From Axinella damicornis (taxonomy: Eukaryota > Porifera > Demospongiae > Axinellida > Axinellidae), in the NCBI GenBank assembly GCA_963931865.1, contig OZ007515.1, positions 2,446,511 to 2,510,510 on the forward strand: 64,000 bases of DNA, in the 5' to 3' direction. Position 1 is the first letter of the stretch. Each line of letters begins with the position of its first letter. Below the pieces are notes generated by a model. That model did not search any database and had not been told where the DNA came from. It worked only from the letters and a program-made list of their open reading frames with translations. A program made the translations under genes and the position numbers. Of the stretch, positions 20,901 to 30,138 are shown piece after piece.

Positions 20901-22677
20901 TGTTCCAGGCGTCATTCATGCAACACTTTGGAATACATCTGCTGTCCTAGGTGATCTTCAGGAATCCCAATCCAGTGGAATTTCATGTACAACACTGAAT
21001 TACACTGTGTTCTCACCACAGTCTCTGGAAGCTATCATCTTATCACCTGAAGACCTTCAACCATCACCAATTGTACCATCAGGAGTCAGAGTAATTCTTC
21101 TCCCTTGCCCTTTGGGGTTTATGCTTACTGGCTTGCCACCAAAATGTAACTGTGCTGATGAATTACAGAACCATCACATTTACAACTGCGACATTACTAG
21201 CCAGACAATCATCCGCCCACCTCCGCTGTGGATTGGGTACTACCACCTCGGAAACAGCAGCATACATCCAGTAGAGGGCATTTTGGTTCACAATGACTGT
21301 CCACTTGATTACTGCAAGACTGATGAGCTTCCCATGCACCTGAATGCCTCAGATATACAATGTGCCTTCAATCGCTCAGGGATTCTCTGTGGAGCCTGCC
21401 AGCCAGGCTTCAGCCTTGCTCTGGGGACATCCAGATGCCTGGAGTGCTCCAACAGCTACCTGCCTCTGCTGCTTGTGTTTGCTGTTGCTGGCCTTGCGCT
21501 TGTGCTCCTGCTCACCCTCACGAACATGACCATCTCAGAAGGAACAATCAATGGACTAATATTTCACGTAAATATCATTCACATCAATCAAACTATCTTC
21601 TTCCCAGCTCATCGTAGTGGAATTCTGTTACATATTCTCTCAGTCTTCATAGCGTGGCTGAACTTGGACCTTGGGATAGAAACCTGCTTCTACAATGGCA
21701 TGGACATGTATGTCAAGGCCTGGCTGCAATTCGCCTTTCCTATCTACATCTGGTCCATTGCAGGCGGGATGATCATATCAAGCCATTATTCCACAACCGT
21801 AGCAAGACTATTTAGAAGACATGCTGTGAAAGTGCTAGCTACACTCTTCTTGATGTCCTTTGCTAAACTTCAGCGTACCATCATCACAGCTCTCTCCTTC
21901 ACCTTCCTGACCTATCCTGATGGAACGAGGAAGGCTGTATGGCTGTATGACGCCAACATAGAGTACTTACATGGGAAGCACATTCCCTTGTTCCTGGCTG
22001 CACTGTTTGCTCTTCTGCTGCTTTTGATCCCGTATACTTTAGTGATACTCTTCATTCAATGCCTGCAGTCTAAATCAAGCTACCGAATGCTGATTTGGGT
22101 GAGAAAGCTGAAGCCACTCTTGGATGCCTACACTGGTCCTTACAAGGACAGATACCGATTCTGGACTGGATTGCTGCTTCTCATCCGCACAATTCTCTTC
22201 CTGGTATTTATTCTTGGTAATCCTGGTCTGAACCTTATTGCAATTATCCTTGTTAATACCTGTCTAGCTCTCGTTCCCGGTGTCTACAAGAAGGTGCTGC
22301 TTAGTGTACTTGACTACACTCTTCTGCTCAATCTGAGTGCAGTTTCTGCCATCACACTATACTCTCGCTATGATACTCAGCTCGATCAGGTGGTGGTAAT
22401 TTGCGTCTCAGCTGGCATCACCCTCTTGACATTTGTTTTGATACTCATCTACCACCTCTACCGGTGCACCACCAGTTCCACGGCCTGGAAGACTATTTCA
22501 GGCAGGTTGTTCAGGAGGTGCCTTCCCCGTAATGGTCAACAGCACTTCCCCCTTAATGATCTACAGTTGGTGAATGTTGTAGCAGAACATGAGGAAGCAC
22601 CACCTCGGACTGAGATACGTCCCCTTGTACTGGAATTCAATAAATATCGTGAACCAGTTCTTGCTTATGATGACTGA
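17974..22677 (+). CDS. Parallel beta-helix ectodomain, multi-pass membrane receptor-like protein, copy 1 (1567 aa)
   Basis: One intronless frame. The start is the ATG at 17974 (MVIDIQARV), just after a splice acceptor; the in-frame TTG upstream is not a eukaryotic start. Residues 1-30 form a signal peptide. Residues of about 30-1030 carry many repeats of the FxxN / GG[AG][ILV] kind (e.g. NSKFHQNIASAGGGISI, STFQHNTASMYGGGLAI), the pattern of right-handed beta-helices like chlamydial polymorphic membrane proteins, with abundant N-glycosylation sites. A Cys-rich neck follows, including GILCGACQPGFSLALG (about 1130-1145). About nine hydrophobic segments lie between 1160 and 1498, containing VWLYDANIEYLHGKHIPLF and LKPLLDAYTGPYKDRYRFW. 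A cytosolic tail of about 70 residues ends VLAYDD. I recall this architecture as a large uncharacterised family in sponges and cnidarians; ligand and activity are unknown. Localisation at the plasma membrane is inferred. Confidence 0.85.
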   Translation: MVIDIQARVILQWLLISVVVLTLTRVQVTASGILIVKPTNETSCPKQPCHTLEHYALRWQSYLTSNTIIEFLPGEHILKGEWGKLSASNVSNVTLIGHASMTSVESPSGIPKTTSRIICRQGKSFFFFINVTELSIIKLTFSNCGGELVPSTLFIHGVSNLVLDSVTVQNSTGSGLMGYNILGNSSISRSAFLFNAASSDSPAGNVQLLYQSKNCPRASETSTLIIKSSLILSVDATRNNTLGGLILMLDQSCYHMKVHIHNTTVKGSIGDEVNLILLRGSAYNNITISESNFEGGYATNGGGMSIGLISKYNASQCTDINQVYISNTEFVGNFAVKHGGALLLASGHNPCAEVFINACKFYDNSALGNGGHIVLKLNLTHRTNSMNITINNCDFQNGRAGGVGGGVSVWPTRTEHSSCLSVSDADHAPQRISSAYVRISNSKFHQNIASAGGGISIQFDQSCFASHVTVHNVSLSRNRANATGAAGGNLFIMQERIATGSSVTVSRSIIEFGSASDFGGGVAITIRTVEANVPSSGSQYPITVSIVDSTFQHNTASMYGGGLAISFEQLCCRARVDIANTLFLNNGGDTLSGGNIWIVQHNYWLRSTVRIENSLIEGGIAEVGGGISLSQRVYSRQNSTDTFTFEVLYIASTKFICNHASTKNSGASIVVGVDYSIHSQLYSWAPTITKQITVKNVTFDGSCAGSSNIKIVGGRYAVYPSVAYNVLFTNVSFQDHSTAFSSPLQPSPDLSVNDNNLQSVQPGIIMLSVSNVTFINCSFVENVAEGAIIATGTNMVFEGDITFRGNRATQGGGIRLVGSSFLFLRPNTHILFSNNHAAYVGGGIYVQPDTAVRTPMCFFQIDWLNISNQSNFVPSDMNIQIEFNKNTAESTGSALYGGNVDFCISFQNVTGKNFFDYVFQIQNTDDDPSAISSDPYSVCFCTGIRKRCQLQVMVVYTYPGALFHIPAVVVGQKNGTVPGVIHATLWNTSAVLGDLQESQSSGISCTTLNYTVFSPQSLEAIILSPEDLQPSPIVPSGVRVILLPCPLGFMLTGLPPKCNCADELQNHHIYNCDITSQTIIRPPPLWIGYYHLGNSSIHPVEGILVHNDCPLDYCKTDELPMHLNASDIQCAFNRSGILCGACQPGFSLALGTSRCLECSNSYLPLLLVFAVAGLALVLLLTLTNMTISEGTINGLIFHVNIIHINQTIFFPAHRSGILLHILSVFIAWLNLDLGIETCFYNGMDMYVKAWLQFAFPIYIWSIAGGMIISSHYSTTVARLFRRHAVKVLATLFLMSFAKLQRTIITALSFTFLTYPDGTRKAVWLYDANIEYLHGKHIPLFLAALFALLLLLIPYTLVILFIQCLQSKSSYRMLIWVRKLKPLLDAYTGPYKDRYRFWTGLLLLIRTILFLVFILGNPGLNLIAIILVNTCLALVPGVYKKVLLSVLDYTLLLNLSAVSAITLYSRYDTQLDQVVVICVSAGITLLTFVLILIYHLYRCTTSSTAWKTISGRLFRRCLPRNGQQHFPLNDLQLVNVVAEHEEAPPRTEIRPLVLEFNKYREPVLAYDD

Positions 22678-22860
22678 TCGATATATGCAACTTTACAGCT
22701 GCTCTACACAACTAGAAATATTTCATTGTACAGATAATTATTTTATAGCATTAATTGCAGGTACTAATGGTAGCAAGTGCATGTGATGACAATTTTAATT
22801 GACCCACTTCCTAGAGCAATCCCAGGAACCACTCCCTTACCACATCCAATAAGAGATGGA

Positions 22861-24464
22861 GAGTATTAATTGAAGGGGGCAGTGTTCTCGCTAGGCTTCT
22901 ACGAAAGGACACTGCATGTGCCCTTTGGGCTTCTAGTGTGCCCTTTCTGGTGGAGTAGCTACATCTCACTGCTGGTAGAATCTAAGGTTCTCAGCATATT
23001 GCAAGTGCCTGGTAATTAAACTATATGCTAATTGCTTTTATATTCAACTATACCATGACCTAGTTAGCTGTGGATTAGTTGCCCATGGAGCATGTCAAAT
23101 AATCCCTCCGCACATATTATGTGGTTGCCATGCATGGGGAATCCCAAATGTCTGTGTTGTCAAGTCAGGTGTCCCAAGCTGACTGCCAAGCAGGACCTGT
23201 CATGAACTGAGGCTTATATGGTCTTGAACTGTGGAGTGAGAATCCGACTGAGCAAATGTATGTATGTGTGTATGTATGTAAGATGTCTGAAATGCACTTA
23301 TTGTAACATATGGCCCACAGCGAAGTCCCATCATACTACACTGTGTAGTCCAATGCATAGTGCTGAGATGGCATAATTGGCTTGCTGAATCATGAAACAC
23401 TTATACTATGACTGTGCATACATGGACTATGTATAGGATAGAGCCCTTATATGATGGTTTAACTACCCTCAGGCTGGGAACCGATGGCATTGTTGGTCAA
23501 GGGTGCAGCCTGAGACCAAATAACACTGCCCGAGTGTTCCAAGGGTGGGTTGAAGGCCAAATGGGAAGGTTCTATATATCTTAGACCATACCTCATAGCA
23601 ATATGGACTAGTTGGCTTTCACCTGCATTAAACACCTGCCAGCAGCAAAGCTTCGATCTGACTCATTAAGTATTCATGTATGGTCCCAAAATGGGCAAAG
23701 CATGCTTGCACTCACATTGTGTGCATGACCTGCTGATTTTTGCAGGCCTGCCAAATTTTTGCTGCATATCTACTAGAGTAGTTATGCAGTATTTCTCGTA
23801 GGAAGCCTGTAGCTAGTTTCCATGTGGACTACTAAAGTAAAATTCTCAAATCGATATTCATGTATGACAATCTTGTTCCCAGAAAAAACGTTCTCCTCCA
23901 ACTTTGGCTGTTCCTGAGACATATATCTACTATGAGATCTTTATGTAGCAATGGAATTGTTAACTGAAATATGAACTGTAATATATATAGGAGCCCTATA
24001 GTCTCATTATCCTTCATATTAGTGCTGTATGGGATTCCCACCTATCAGCATTCCTTGGTGTGCATGCAGTTCATAGCTTAAGTACACTATCAGAGCTTCA
24101 GGCAAGACATTAAATTTTACCTCAAACTCACAGTGGTTTGACAAGAAGTTAACCTTCTGTACCCTGGCTACACCCTTAAAGTTCCAGTGCTATGTTAGCG
24201 CTTCATTCTGAAATGGGGTTGCAATTATTTGAATCTCAAAAATAAATGGTTACTAATTTTAGTTAATTACCTTCAATATTACCTTTAGATTTTGTTTTTT
24301 GTTCCAATTCTAACATTAAACCCTTGCTAAAGTACCTTTTAGTTATGACTAACACTGCGTTGAACGAAGCATAATACTATGCATAGAAACATACACATTC
24401 AAGTATTAACCCACTATCAGCTGCTATTCGGATTTGTATCCTTTTCTTATGCAGTTGGTGCGTC
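22861..24464. other. 5' flank of the second beta-helix gene
   Basis: Diverged copy of the upstream region of copy 1. The equivalent of the TATA box and first-exon segment (after GCAGTTCATAGCT, 24066-24079) is deleted, and the leader donor GTAAGT is replaced by non-donor sequence near 24118. A TATATATAGGAG motif at about 23983 could be a substitute promoter. No exon otherwise. Confidence 0.5.
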
Positions 24465-27400
24465 ATGGTTATTGACATCCAACCGAGGGTTATTTTGCAG
24501 TGGCTTGTCATTTTGGTTGTCGTACTGACCCTCACAAGAGTCCAAGTAACTGCTTCTAGTATCCTCGTCGTCAAACCCACCAACAAAACTTCATGCCCAA
24601 AGCAGCCGTGTCATACCATTGAGCACTATGCTCTGAGGTGGCAATCGTACCTGACTTCAAACACAATAATGGAGTTCCTGCCAGGTGAGCACATTCTCAA
24701 GGGAGAATGGGGCAAATTGTCTGCTTCAAATGTCTCTAACGTGACACTGATCGGACATGCCAGCATGACCAGTGTTGAGTCACCCTCAGGCATACCTAAA
24801 ACTACCAGTAGAATCATCTGCAGACAAGGCAAAAGCTTCTTCTCTTTTGTCAATGTCACTGAACTGTCCATCATAAAGCTCACTTTCTCAAACTGTGGTG
24901 GAGAGCTGGTACCATCAGCACTTTTCATTCATGGAGTATCCAATCTCGTGTTTGATGGTGTTACTGTGCAAAATAGCACAGGGAGTGGGCTGATGGGTTA
25001 TAATATCCTTGGAAATTCCTCTATAAGCTGTTCTGCATTCTTGTTCAATTCTGCTAGTGCTGACAGTCCTGGTGGAAATTTACGGCTTCTCTATCAAAGC
25101 AAAAATTGCCCAATAGCTTCGGAAACATCCTCACTAATCATTAGATCTTCTTTGATTTTGTCTGGAGAAGCCACAAGAAATAGCTCACTAAGTGAATACG
25201 ATACTGGCGGTGGCCTGACCCTGATACTTGACCAGTCTTGTTACCATATGAAAGTACACGTCCATAATACTACAGTGAAGCAGAATATAGGTGTGGAAGC
25301 TAACTTGATTCTACTCAGTGGTTCTGCATATAATAGCATCACAATCAGTGAGAGCCATTTTGAAGGTGGGTATGCTACATATGGAGGAGGAATGTCTATT
25401 GGACTAATAGCCAATCACAATGTTTCTCAATGCATGGACAGAAATCAAGTGTACATTACTAATACAGAGTTTGTGGGAAATTTTGCAGTCAAACACGGAG
25501 GAGCACTGTTTTTGGTTTCAGACACTAATCCCTGTGCTGAAGTGGTCATTAATGCGTGCAAGTTTTATGACAATTCAGCTCTAGCAAATGGTGGTCACAT
25601 TATGCTGGAACTGATTTTGATTTCCCTTACGAACAGTATGAATATCACTATCAACAACTGTGATTTTCAAAATGGAAGGGCTGGTGGGGTTGGGGGTGGG
25701 GTTTCAGTGTGGCCAACCAGAACGGAACACTCGTCTTGCTTGTCAGTCAGTGATGCAGATCACGCCCCACAAAGGATCTCATCTGCGTACATACACATTT
25801 CAAACAGCAAATTTCATCAAAATATTGCTAGTGCTGGTGGAGGAATTTCAATCCAATTTGATCAAAGCTGTTTTGCGAGCCATGTCACCGTCCACAACGT
25901 GTCTCTCTCCAGGAACAGAGCCAATGCAACCGGAGCATTAGGAGGGAACCTTTTTATCATGCAGGAGAGGATCGCAACAGGAAGCTCTGTAACCGTGAAC
26001 AGAAGTATCGTAGAGTTTGGTAGTGCTAGTGAGGCTGGTGGAGGAGTGGCAGTTTGGATCAGAACTGTCGAAACGAATGTTCCCTCAAGTGGGAGTCAAT
26101 ATCCGATAACCGTCAGCATCGTAGACTCAACTTTTCAACACAACACTGCCAGCATGTATGGTGGTGGACTTGCTATTAGTTTTGACCAGCTTTGTTGCAG
26201 GGCTAGAGTGGATATAACAAACACACTCTTCCTAAATAACGGAGGTGATACATTAAGTGGTGGCAACATTTGGATCATGCAACATAGCTATTGGCTTCGA
26301 AGCACTGTCAGAATTGAAAACTGTTTAATTAAAGGAGGAATTGCAGAGATGGGAGGTGGGATCAGTCTGAGTCAAAGAGTGTATTTCTGGCAGAATAGCA
26401 CTGATACTTTCACGTTCGAAGTTCTGTACATCGCCAGCACAAAGTTTCTATGCAACCTTGTAACTACAAATGGTGGTGGCGCTTCGATACTTGTTGCAAT
26501 TGAATATGGCAGTCATTTACCACTGTACTCCTGGGCACCAACCATCACCCAGCAAATCACAGTTAATAATGTTACATTTGATGGAGCATGTGCTGGTTCT
26601 AGCAACATCAAAATTGCTGGAGGAAGATATGCAGTTCATCCATCGATAATCTACAATGTCCTATTCACTAATGTCTCTTTTCAAGACCATTCCACAGGTT
26701 TTTCTTCCTCACTTCAACCCCCTTTATATAATCTACGAAATCTACAACCAGCAATGGCAATCCTTTATGCTTCGAATGTAACTTTCATTAACTGCAGTTT
26801 CATTGATAACACTGCACAAGGTGCCATTATTGCTGTGGGGACTAATATGGTATTTGAAGGTGACATAACATTCAGGGGCAACAGAGCTACACGAGGAGGG
26901 GGAATGATGCTACTAGACAGCTCCTTCATGTACCTCAGACCAAATACTCATATTATGTTTTCAAACAACTATGCTGCCTATGGTGGTGGAATTTACGTGC
27001 AACCAAACATTCATCGCTCACCTATGTGCTTTTTTCAGATTGATGGACTTAACATTTCCAACCCAAGCCCTGCAAATATGAGCATCCGAATTGAATTCAA
27101 TAACAACACTGCTGAAACAACTGGCAGCGCACTTTATGGAGGTAACGTGGACTTCTGTATCAGCTTCCAAAATAGCGGAGATAAAAACTTCTTTGACTAT
27201 GTATTTCAAATACAGAACACAAATGACGATCCCAGTGCAATATCATCCGATCCGTATTCTGTCTGTTTTTGTACTGGAACAAAAAAGCGGCGTCAATTAC
27301 AAGTTATGTTGGTGTACACACACCCAGGAGCATTGTTTCACATTCCAGCAGTAGTTGTAGGTCAGAAAGATGGTACTGTTCCAGGTGTCATTCATGCAAC

Positions 27401-29162
27401 ACTTTGGAATACATCAGCTGTCCTAGGTGATCTTCAGGAATCCCAGTCCAGCGGAATTTCATGTACAACACTGAACTACAGTGTGTTCTCACAACGCACT
27501 CTGGAAATCATCATCTTATCACCTGAAGACATTCAAACAGCACCAATTGTACCATCAAGAGTCAGAGTCGTTCTTCTCCCTTGCCCTTTGGGGTTTATGC
27601 TTACTGGCTTCCCACCAAAATGTAACTGTGCTGATGAATTACAGAACCATCACATTTACAACTGCGACATTACTAGCCAGACAATCATCCGCTCACCTCC
27701 GCTGTGGATTGGGTTCTACCACCTCGGAAACAGCAGCATACATCCAGTAGAGGGCATTTTGGTTCATGATGACTGTCCACTTGATTACTGCAAGACTGAT
27801 GAGCTTCCCATGCACCTGAATGCCTCAGATATACAATGTGCCTTCAATCGCTCAGGGATTCTCTGTGGAGCCTGCCAGCCAGGCTTCAGCCTTGCTCTGG
27901 GGACATCCAGATGCCTGGAGTGCTCCAACAGCTACCTTCCTCTGCTGCTTGTGTTTGCTGTTGCTGGCCTTGCGCTTGTGCTCCTGCTCACCCTCACGAA
28001 CATGACCATCTCAGAAGGAACAATCAATGGACTGATATTTCACGTGAATATCATTCACATCAATCAAGCTATCTTCTTCCCAGCTCATCGTAGTGGAATT
28101 CTGTTACATATTCTCTCAGTCTTCATAGCGTGGATGAACTTGGACCTTGGGATAGAAACCTGCTTCTACAATGGCATGGACATGTACGTCAAGGCCTGGC
28201 TGCAATTCGCCTTTCCCATCTACATCTGGTCCATTGCAGGCGGGATGATCATATCAAGCCATTATTCCACAACCGTAGCAAGACTATTTAGAAGACATGC
28301 TGTGAAAGTCCTAGCTACACTCTTCTTGATGTCCTTTGCTAAACTTCAGCGTACCATCATCACAGCTCTCTCCTTCACCTTCCTGACCTATCCTGATGGA
28401 ACGAGGAAGGCTGTATGGCTGTATGACGCCAACATAGAGTACTTACATGGGAAGCACATTCCCTTGTTCCTGGCTGCACTGTTTGCTCTTCTGCTGCTTT
28501 TGATCCCGTATACTTTAGTGATACTCTTCATTCAATGCCTGCAGTCTAAATCAAGCTACCGAATGCTGATTTGGGTGAGAAAGCTGAAGCCACTGTTGGA
28601 TGCCTACACTGGTCCTTACAAGGACAGATACCGCTTCTGGACTGGATTGCTGCTTCTCATCCGCACAATTCTCTTCCTGGTATTTATTGTTGGTAATCCT
28701 GGTCTGAACCTTATTGCAATTATCCTTGTTAATACCTGTCTAGCTCTCGTTCCCGGTGTCTACAAGAAGGTGCTGCTTAGTGTACTTGACTACACTCTTC
28801 TGCTCAATCTGAGTGCAGTTTCTGCCATCACACTATACTCTCGCTATGATACTCAGCTCGATCAGGTGGTGGTAATTTGCGTCTCAGCTGGCATCACCCT
28901 CTTGACATTTGTTTTGATACTCATCTACCACCTCTACCGGTGCACCACCAGTTCCACGGCCTGGAAGACTATTTCAGGCAGGTTGTTCAGGAGGTGCCTT
29001 CCCCGTAATGGTCAACAGCACTTCCCCCTTAATGATCTACAGTTGGTGAATGTTGTAGCAAAACATGCAGAAAATGAGGAAGCAGCACCTCAGGTTGAGA
29101 TACGTCCCCTTGTACTGGAATTCAATAAATATCGTGAACCAGTTCTTGCTTATGATGACTGA
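24465..29162 (+). CDS. Parallel beta-helix ectodomain, multi-pass membrane receptor-like protein, copy 2 (1565 aa)
   Basis: Tandem paralogue of the gene at 17974, same single-exon layout: signal peptide (MVIDIQPRV...), beta-helix ectodomain with FxxN and GGG[IVL] repeats, Cys-rich neck with CGACQPGFSLALG, about nine hydrophobic segments, and a tail ending VLAYDD. From about 27820 to the stop the two genes differ at only about one base in a hundred. Several ectodomain stretches (e.g. 26430-26800 and around 27000-27100) are clearly more diverged, with substitutions and small in-frame indels. The tail has a short insertion (KHAENEEAAPQVE versus EHEEAPPRTE). The intact 1.5-kb-plus frame argues for selection on the protein, although the copy-1-type promoter is missing. 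Function unknown; see copy 1. Confidence 0.85.
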   Translation: MVIDIQPRVILQWLVILVVVLTLTRVQVTASSILVVKPTNKTSCPKQPCHTIEHYALRWQSYLTSNTIMEFLPGEHILKGEWGKLSASNVSNVTLIGHASMTSVESPSGIPKTTSRIICRQGKSFFSFVNVTELSIIKLTFSNCGGELVPSALFIHGVSNLVFDGVTVQNSTGSGLMGYNILGNSSISCSAFLFNSASADSPGGNLRLLYQSKNCPIASETSSLIIRSSLILSGEATRNSSLSEYDTGGGLTLILDQSCYHMKVHVHNTTVKQNIGVEANLILLSGSAYNSITISESHFEGGYATYGGGMSIGLIANHNVSQCMDRNQVYITNTEFVGNFAVKHGGALFLVSDTNPCAEVVINACKFYDNSALANGGHIMLELILISLTNSMNITINNCDFQNGRAGGVGGGVSVWPTRTEHSSCLSVSDADHAPQRISSAYIHISNSKFHQNIASAGGGISIQFDQSCFASHVTVHNVSLSRNRANATGALGGNLFIMQERIATGSSVTVNRSIVEFGSASEAGGGVAVWIRTVETNVPSSGSQYPITVSIVDSTFQHNTASMYGGGLAISFDQLCCRARVDITNTLFLNNGGDTLSGGNIWIMQHSYWLRSTVRIENCLIKGGIAEMGGGISLSQRVYFWQNSTDTFTFEVLYIASTKFLCNLVTTNGGGASILVAIEYGSHLPLYSWAPTITQQITVNNVTFDGACAGSSNIKIAGGRYAVHPSIIYNVLFTNVSFQDHSTGFSSSLQPPLYNLRNLQPAMAILYASNVTFINCSFIDNTAQGAIIAVGTNMVFEGDITFRGNRATRGGGMMLLDSSFMYLRPNTHIMFSNNYAAYGGGIYVQPNIHRSPMCFFQIDGLNISNPSPANMSIRIEFNNNTAETTGSALYGGNVDFCISFQNSGDKNFFDYVFQIQNTNDDPSAISSDPYSVCFCTGTKKRRQLQVMLVYTHPGALFHIPAVVVGQKDGTVPGVIHATLWNTSAVLGDLQESQSSGISCTTLNYSVFSQRTLEIIILSPEDIQTAPIVPSRVRVVLLPCPLGFMLTGFPPKCNCADELQNHHIYNCDITSQTIIRSPPLWIGFYHLGNSSIHPVEGILVHDDCPLDYCKTDELPMHLNASDIQCAFNRSGILCGACQPGFSLALGTSRCLECSNSYLPLLLVFAVAGLALVLLLTLTNMTISEGTINGLIFHVNIIHINQAIFFPAHRSGILLHILSVFIAWMNLDLGIETCFYNGMDMYVKAWLQFAFPIYIWSIAGGMIISSHYSTTVARLFRRHAVKVLATLFLMSFAKLQRTIITALSFTFLTYPDGTRKAVWLYDANIEYLHGKHIPLFLAALFALLLLLIPYTLVILFIQCLQSKSSYRMLIWVRKLKPLLDAYTGPYKDRYRFWTGLLLLIRTILFLVFIVGNPGLNLIAIILVNTCLALVPGVYKKVLLSVLDYTLLLNLSAVSAITLYSRYDTQLDQVVVICVSAGITLLTFVLILIYHLYRCTTSSTAWKTISGRLFRRCLPRNGQQHFPLNDLQLVNVVAKHAENEEAAPQVEIRPLVLEFNKYREPVLAYDD

Positions 29163-29404
29163 TACATGCAACTTTACAGCTGCTCTACACAACTAGAAAT
29201 ATTTCATTGTACACATAATACTATTTTATTAATTGCAGGTACTAGTAGTAGCAAGTGCATGTGATGACACAGTTTTAATTGACCCACTTTCAATCGCTTG
29301 CAGTTTATATTATACTGCAGGCAATGGACACCAGTGGGAGATCTGGTTTGCAATATTTTTTGGCACACTTGAGAGGAACATCTTGATTGAATGCATGACT
29401 GAAC

Positions 29405-29620
29405 TAGGAAGCACATCTTGGGCTTCATCCCAGAAAGCAGGCCTGACTTCTTTCTATCGCCGATTCTACCAGCGCATTCAAACCCTGAGCTAGAGTCTGT
29501 TATCTCACTTGTTCGTCCCCATCTTGAGTATGCCAGCCAAGTCTGGAACCCTTACAAATATGGGGAAATCAATTCTCTTGAGAACATGCATACAAAAAAA
29601 AATATATATATATAGGAATA
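29405..29620 (+). mobile_element. LINE reverse-transcriptase 3' fragment
   Basis: In one frame the sequence reads SLVRPHLEYASQVWNPYKYG followed by EINSLENMHTK. This block is typical of the end of non-LTR reverse transcriptase domains (LVRPxLEYAxxVWxPxxxxxxxxLExxQ). A preceding frame gives LGFIPESRPDF, so the copy is frame-damaged. An A-rich / TA stretch follows at 29590-29618. Only a short degenerate piece remains. Confidence 0.6.
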
Positions 29621-30138
29621 TAGTGGTCGCAAGTGTATAGAGTACTTCTAAGACCACGTCTCAAATTTTCATCTGTTTCACTGAGTTCCTCTAGCTCTTG
29701 GCTCTGTAGTTGTATCTTTTATCGCGATTCATCCAAGCCCTGTCCAGCTTTGCCTTAAATGCGTTCAGTGTTGATGTGTGCGAAGCAGTGGGATAGCAGC
29801 TACGATGATTACAGCTGTTTTCTCTGCCATCATTTCAGCAACACAGACTCTTCCTGGATCTATGCACCATGGTTAGAATAGTACATGGTCTCTTTTATTT
29901 TCTATAGAGAAAAAACAAAACGTGTTGTCTCTGTCTGTTCCAATAACAGCTAAAGTGAGCACTGAGGTTAAGTGAAACCATGGTCTGGGATCTTATGTAA
30001 CAGTTACTACATGTAGCCTCCCCCATAAGAGAATCATAGGTCATTTCCGGACGATAAGCTTATTTTACCTACGCGAGATTGCACCATGGAGCGTTATTCA
30101 CGATTGTAGCAAAGCCGTAAGCTCTGCGCAGATCAATC
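29621..30138. other. Intergenic, no gene seen
   Basis: About 500 bases between the LINE fragment and the first GABA-B-type gene; no exon, repeat or promoter motif could be supported. Confidence 0.4.

Larger units (their letters stand above)
16785..29290. repeat. Tandem segmental duplication, two units of about 6 kb
   Basis: Unit 1 (about 16785-22860) and unit 2 (about 22975-29290) share 5' flank, a single-exon gene and 3' flank. Flanking similarity includes GGGGAATCCCAAATGTCTG (16910 / 23136), CCCACAGCGAAGTCCCATC (17055 / 23314) and the 3' trailer CAACTTTACAGCTGCTCTAC. Non-coding flanks show many indels while parts of the coding region are nearly identical. Confidence 0.85.
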
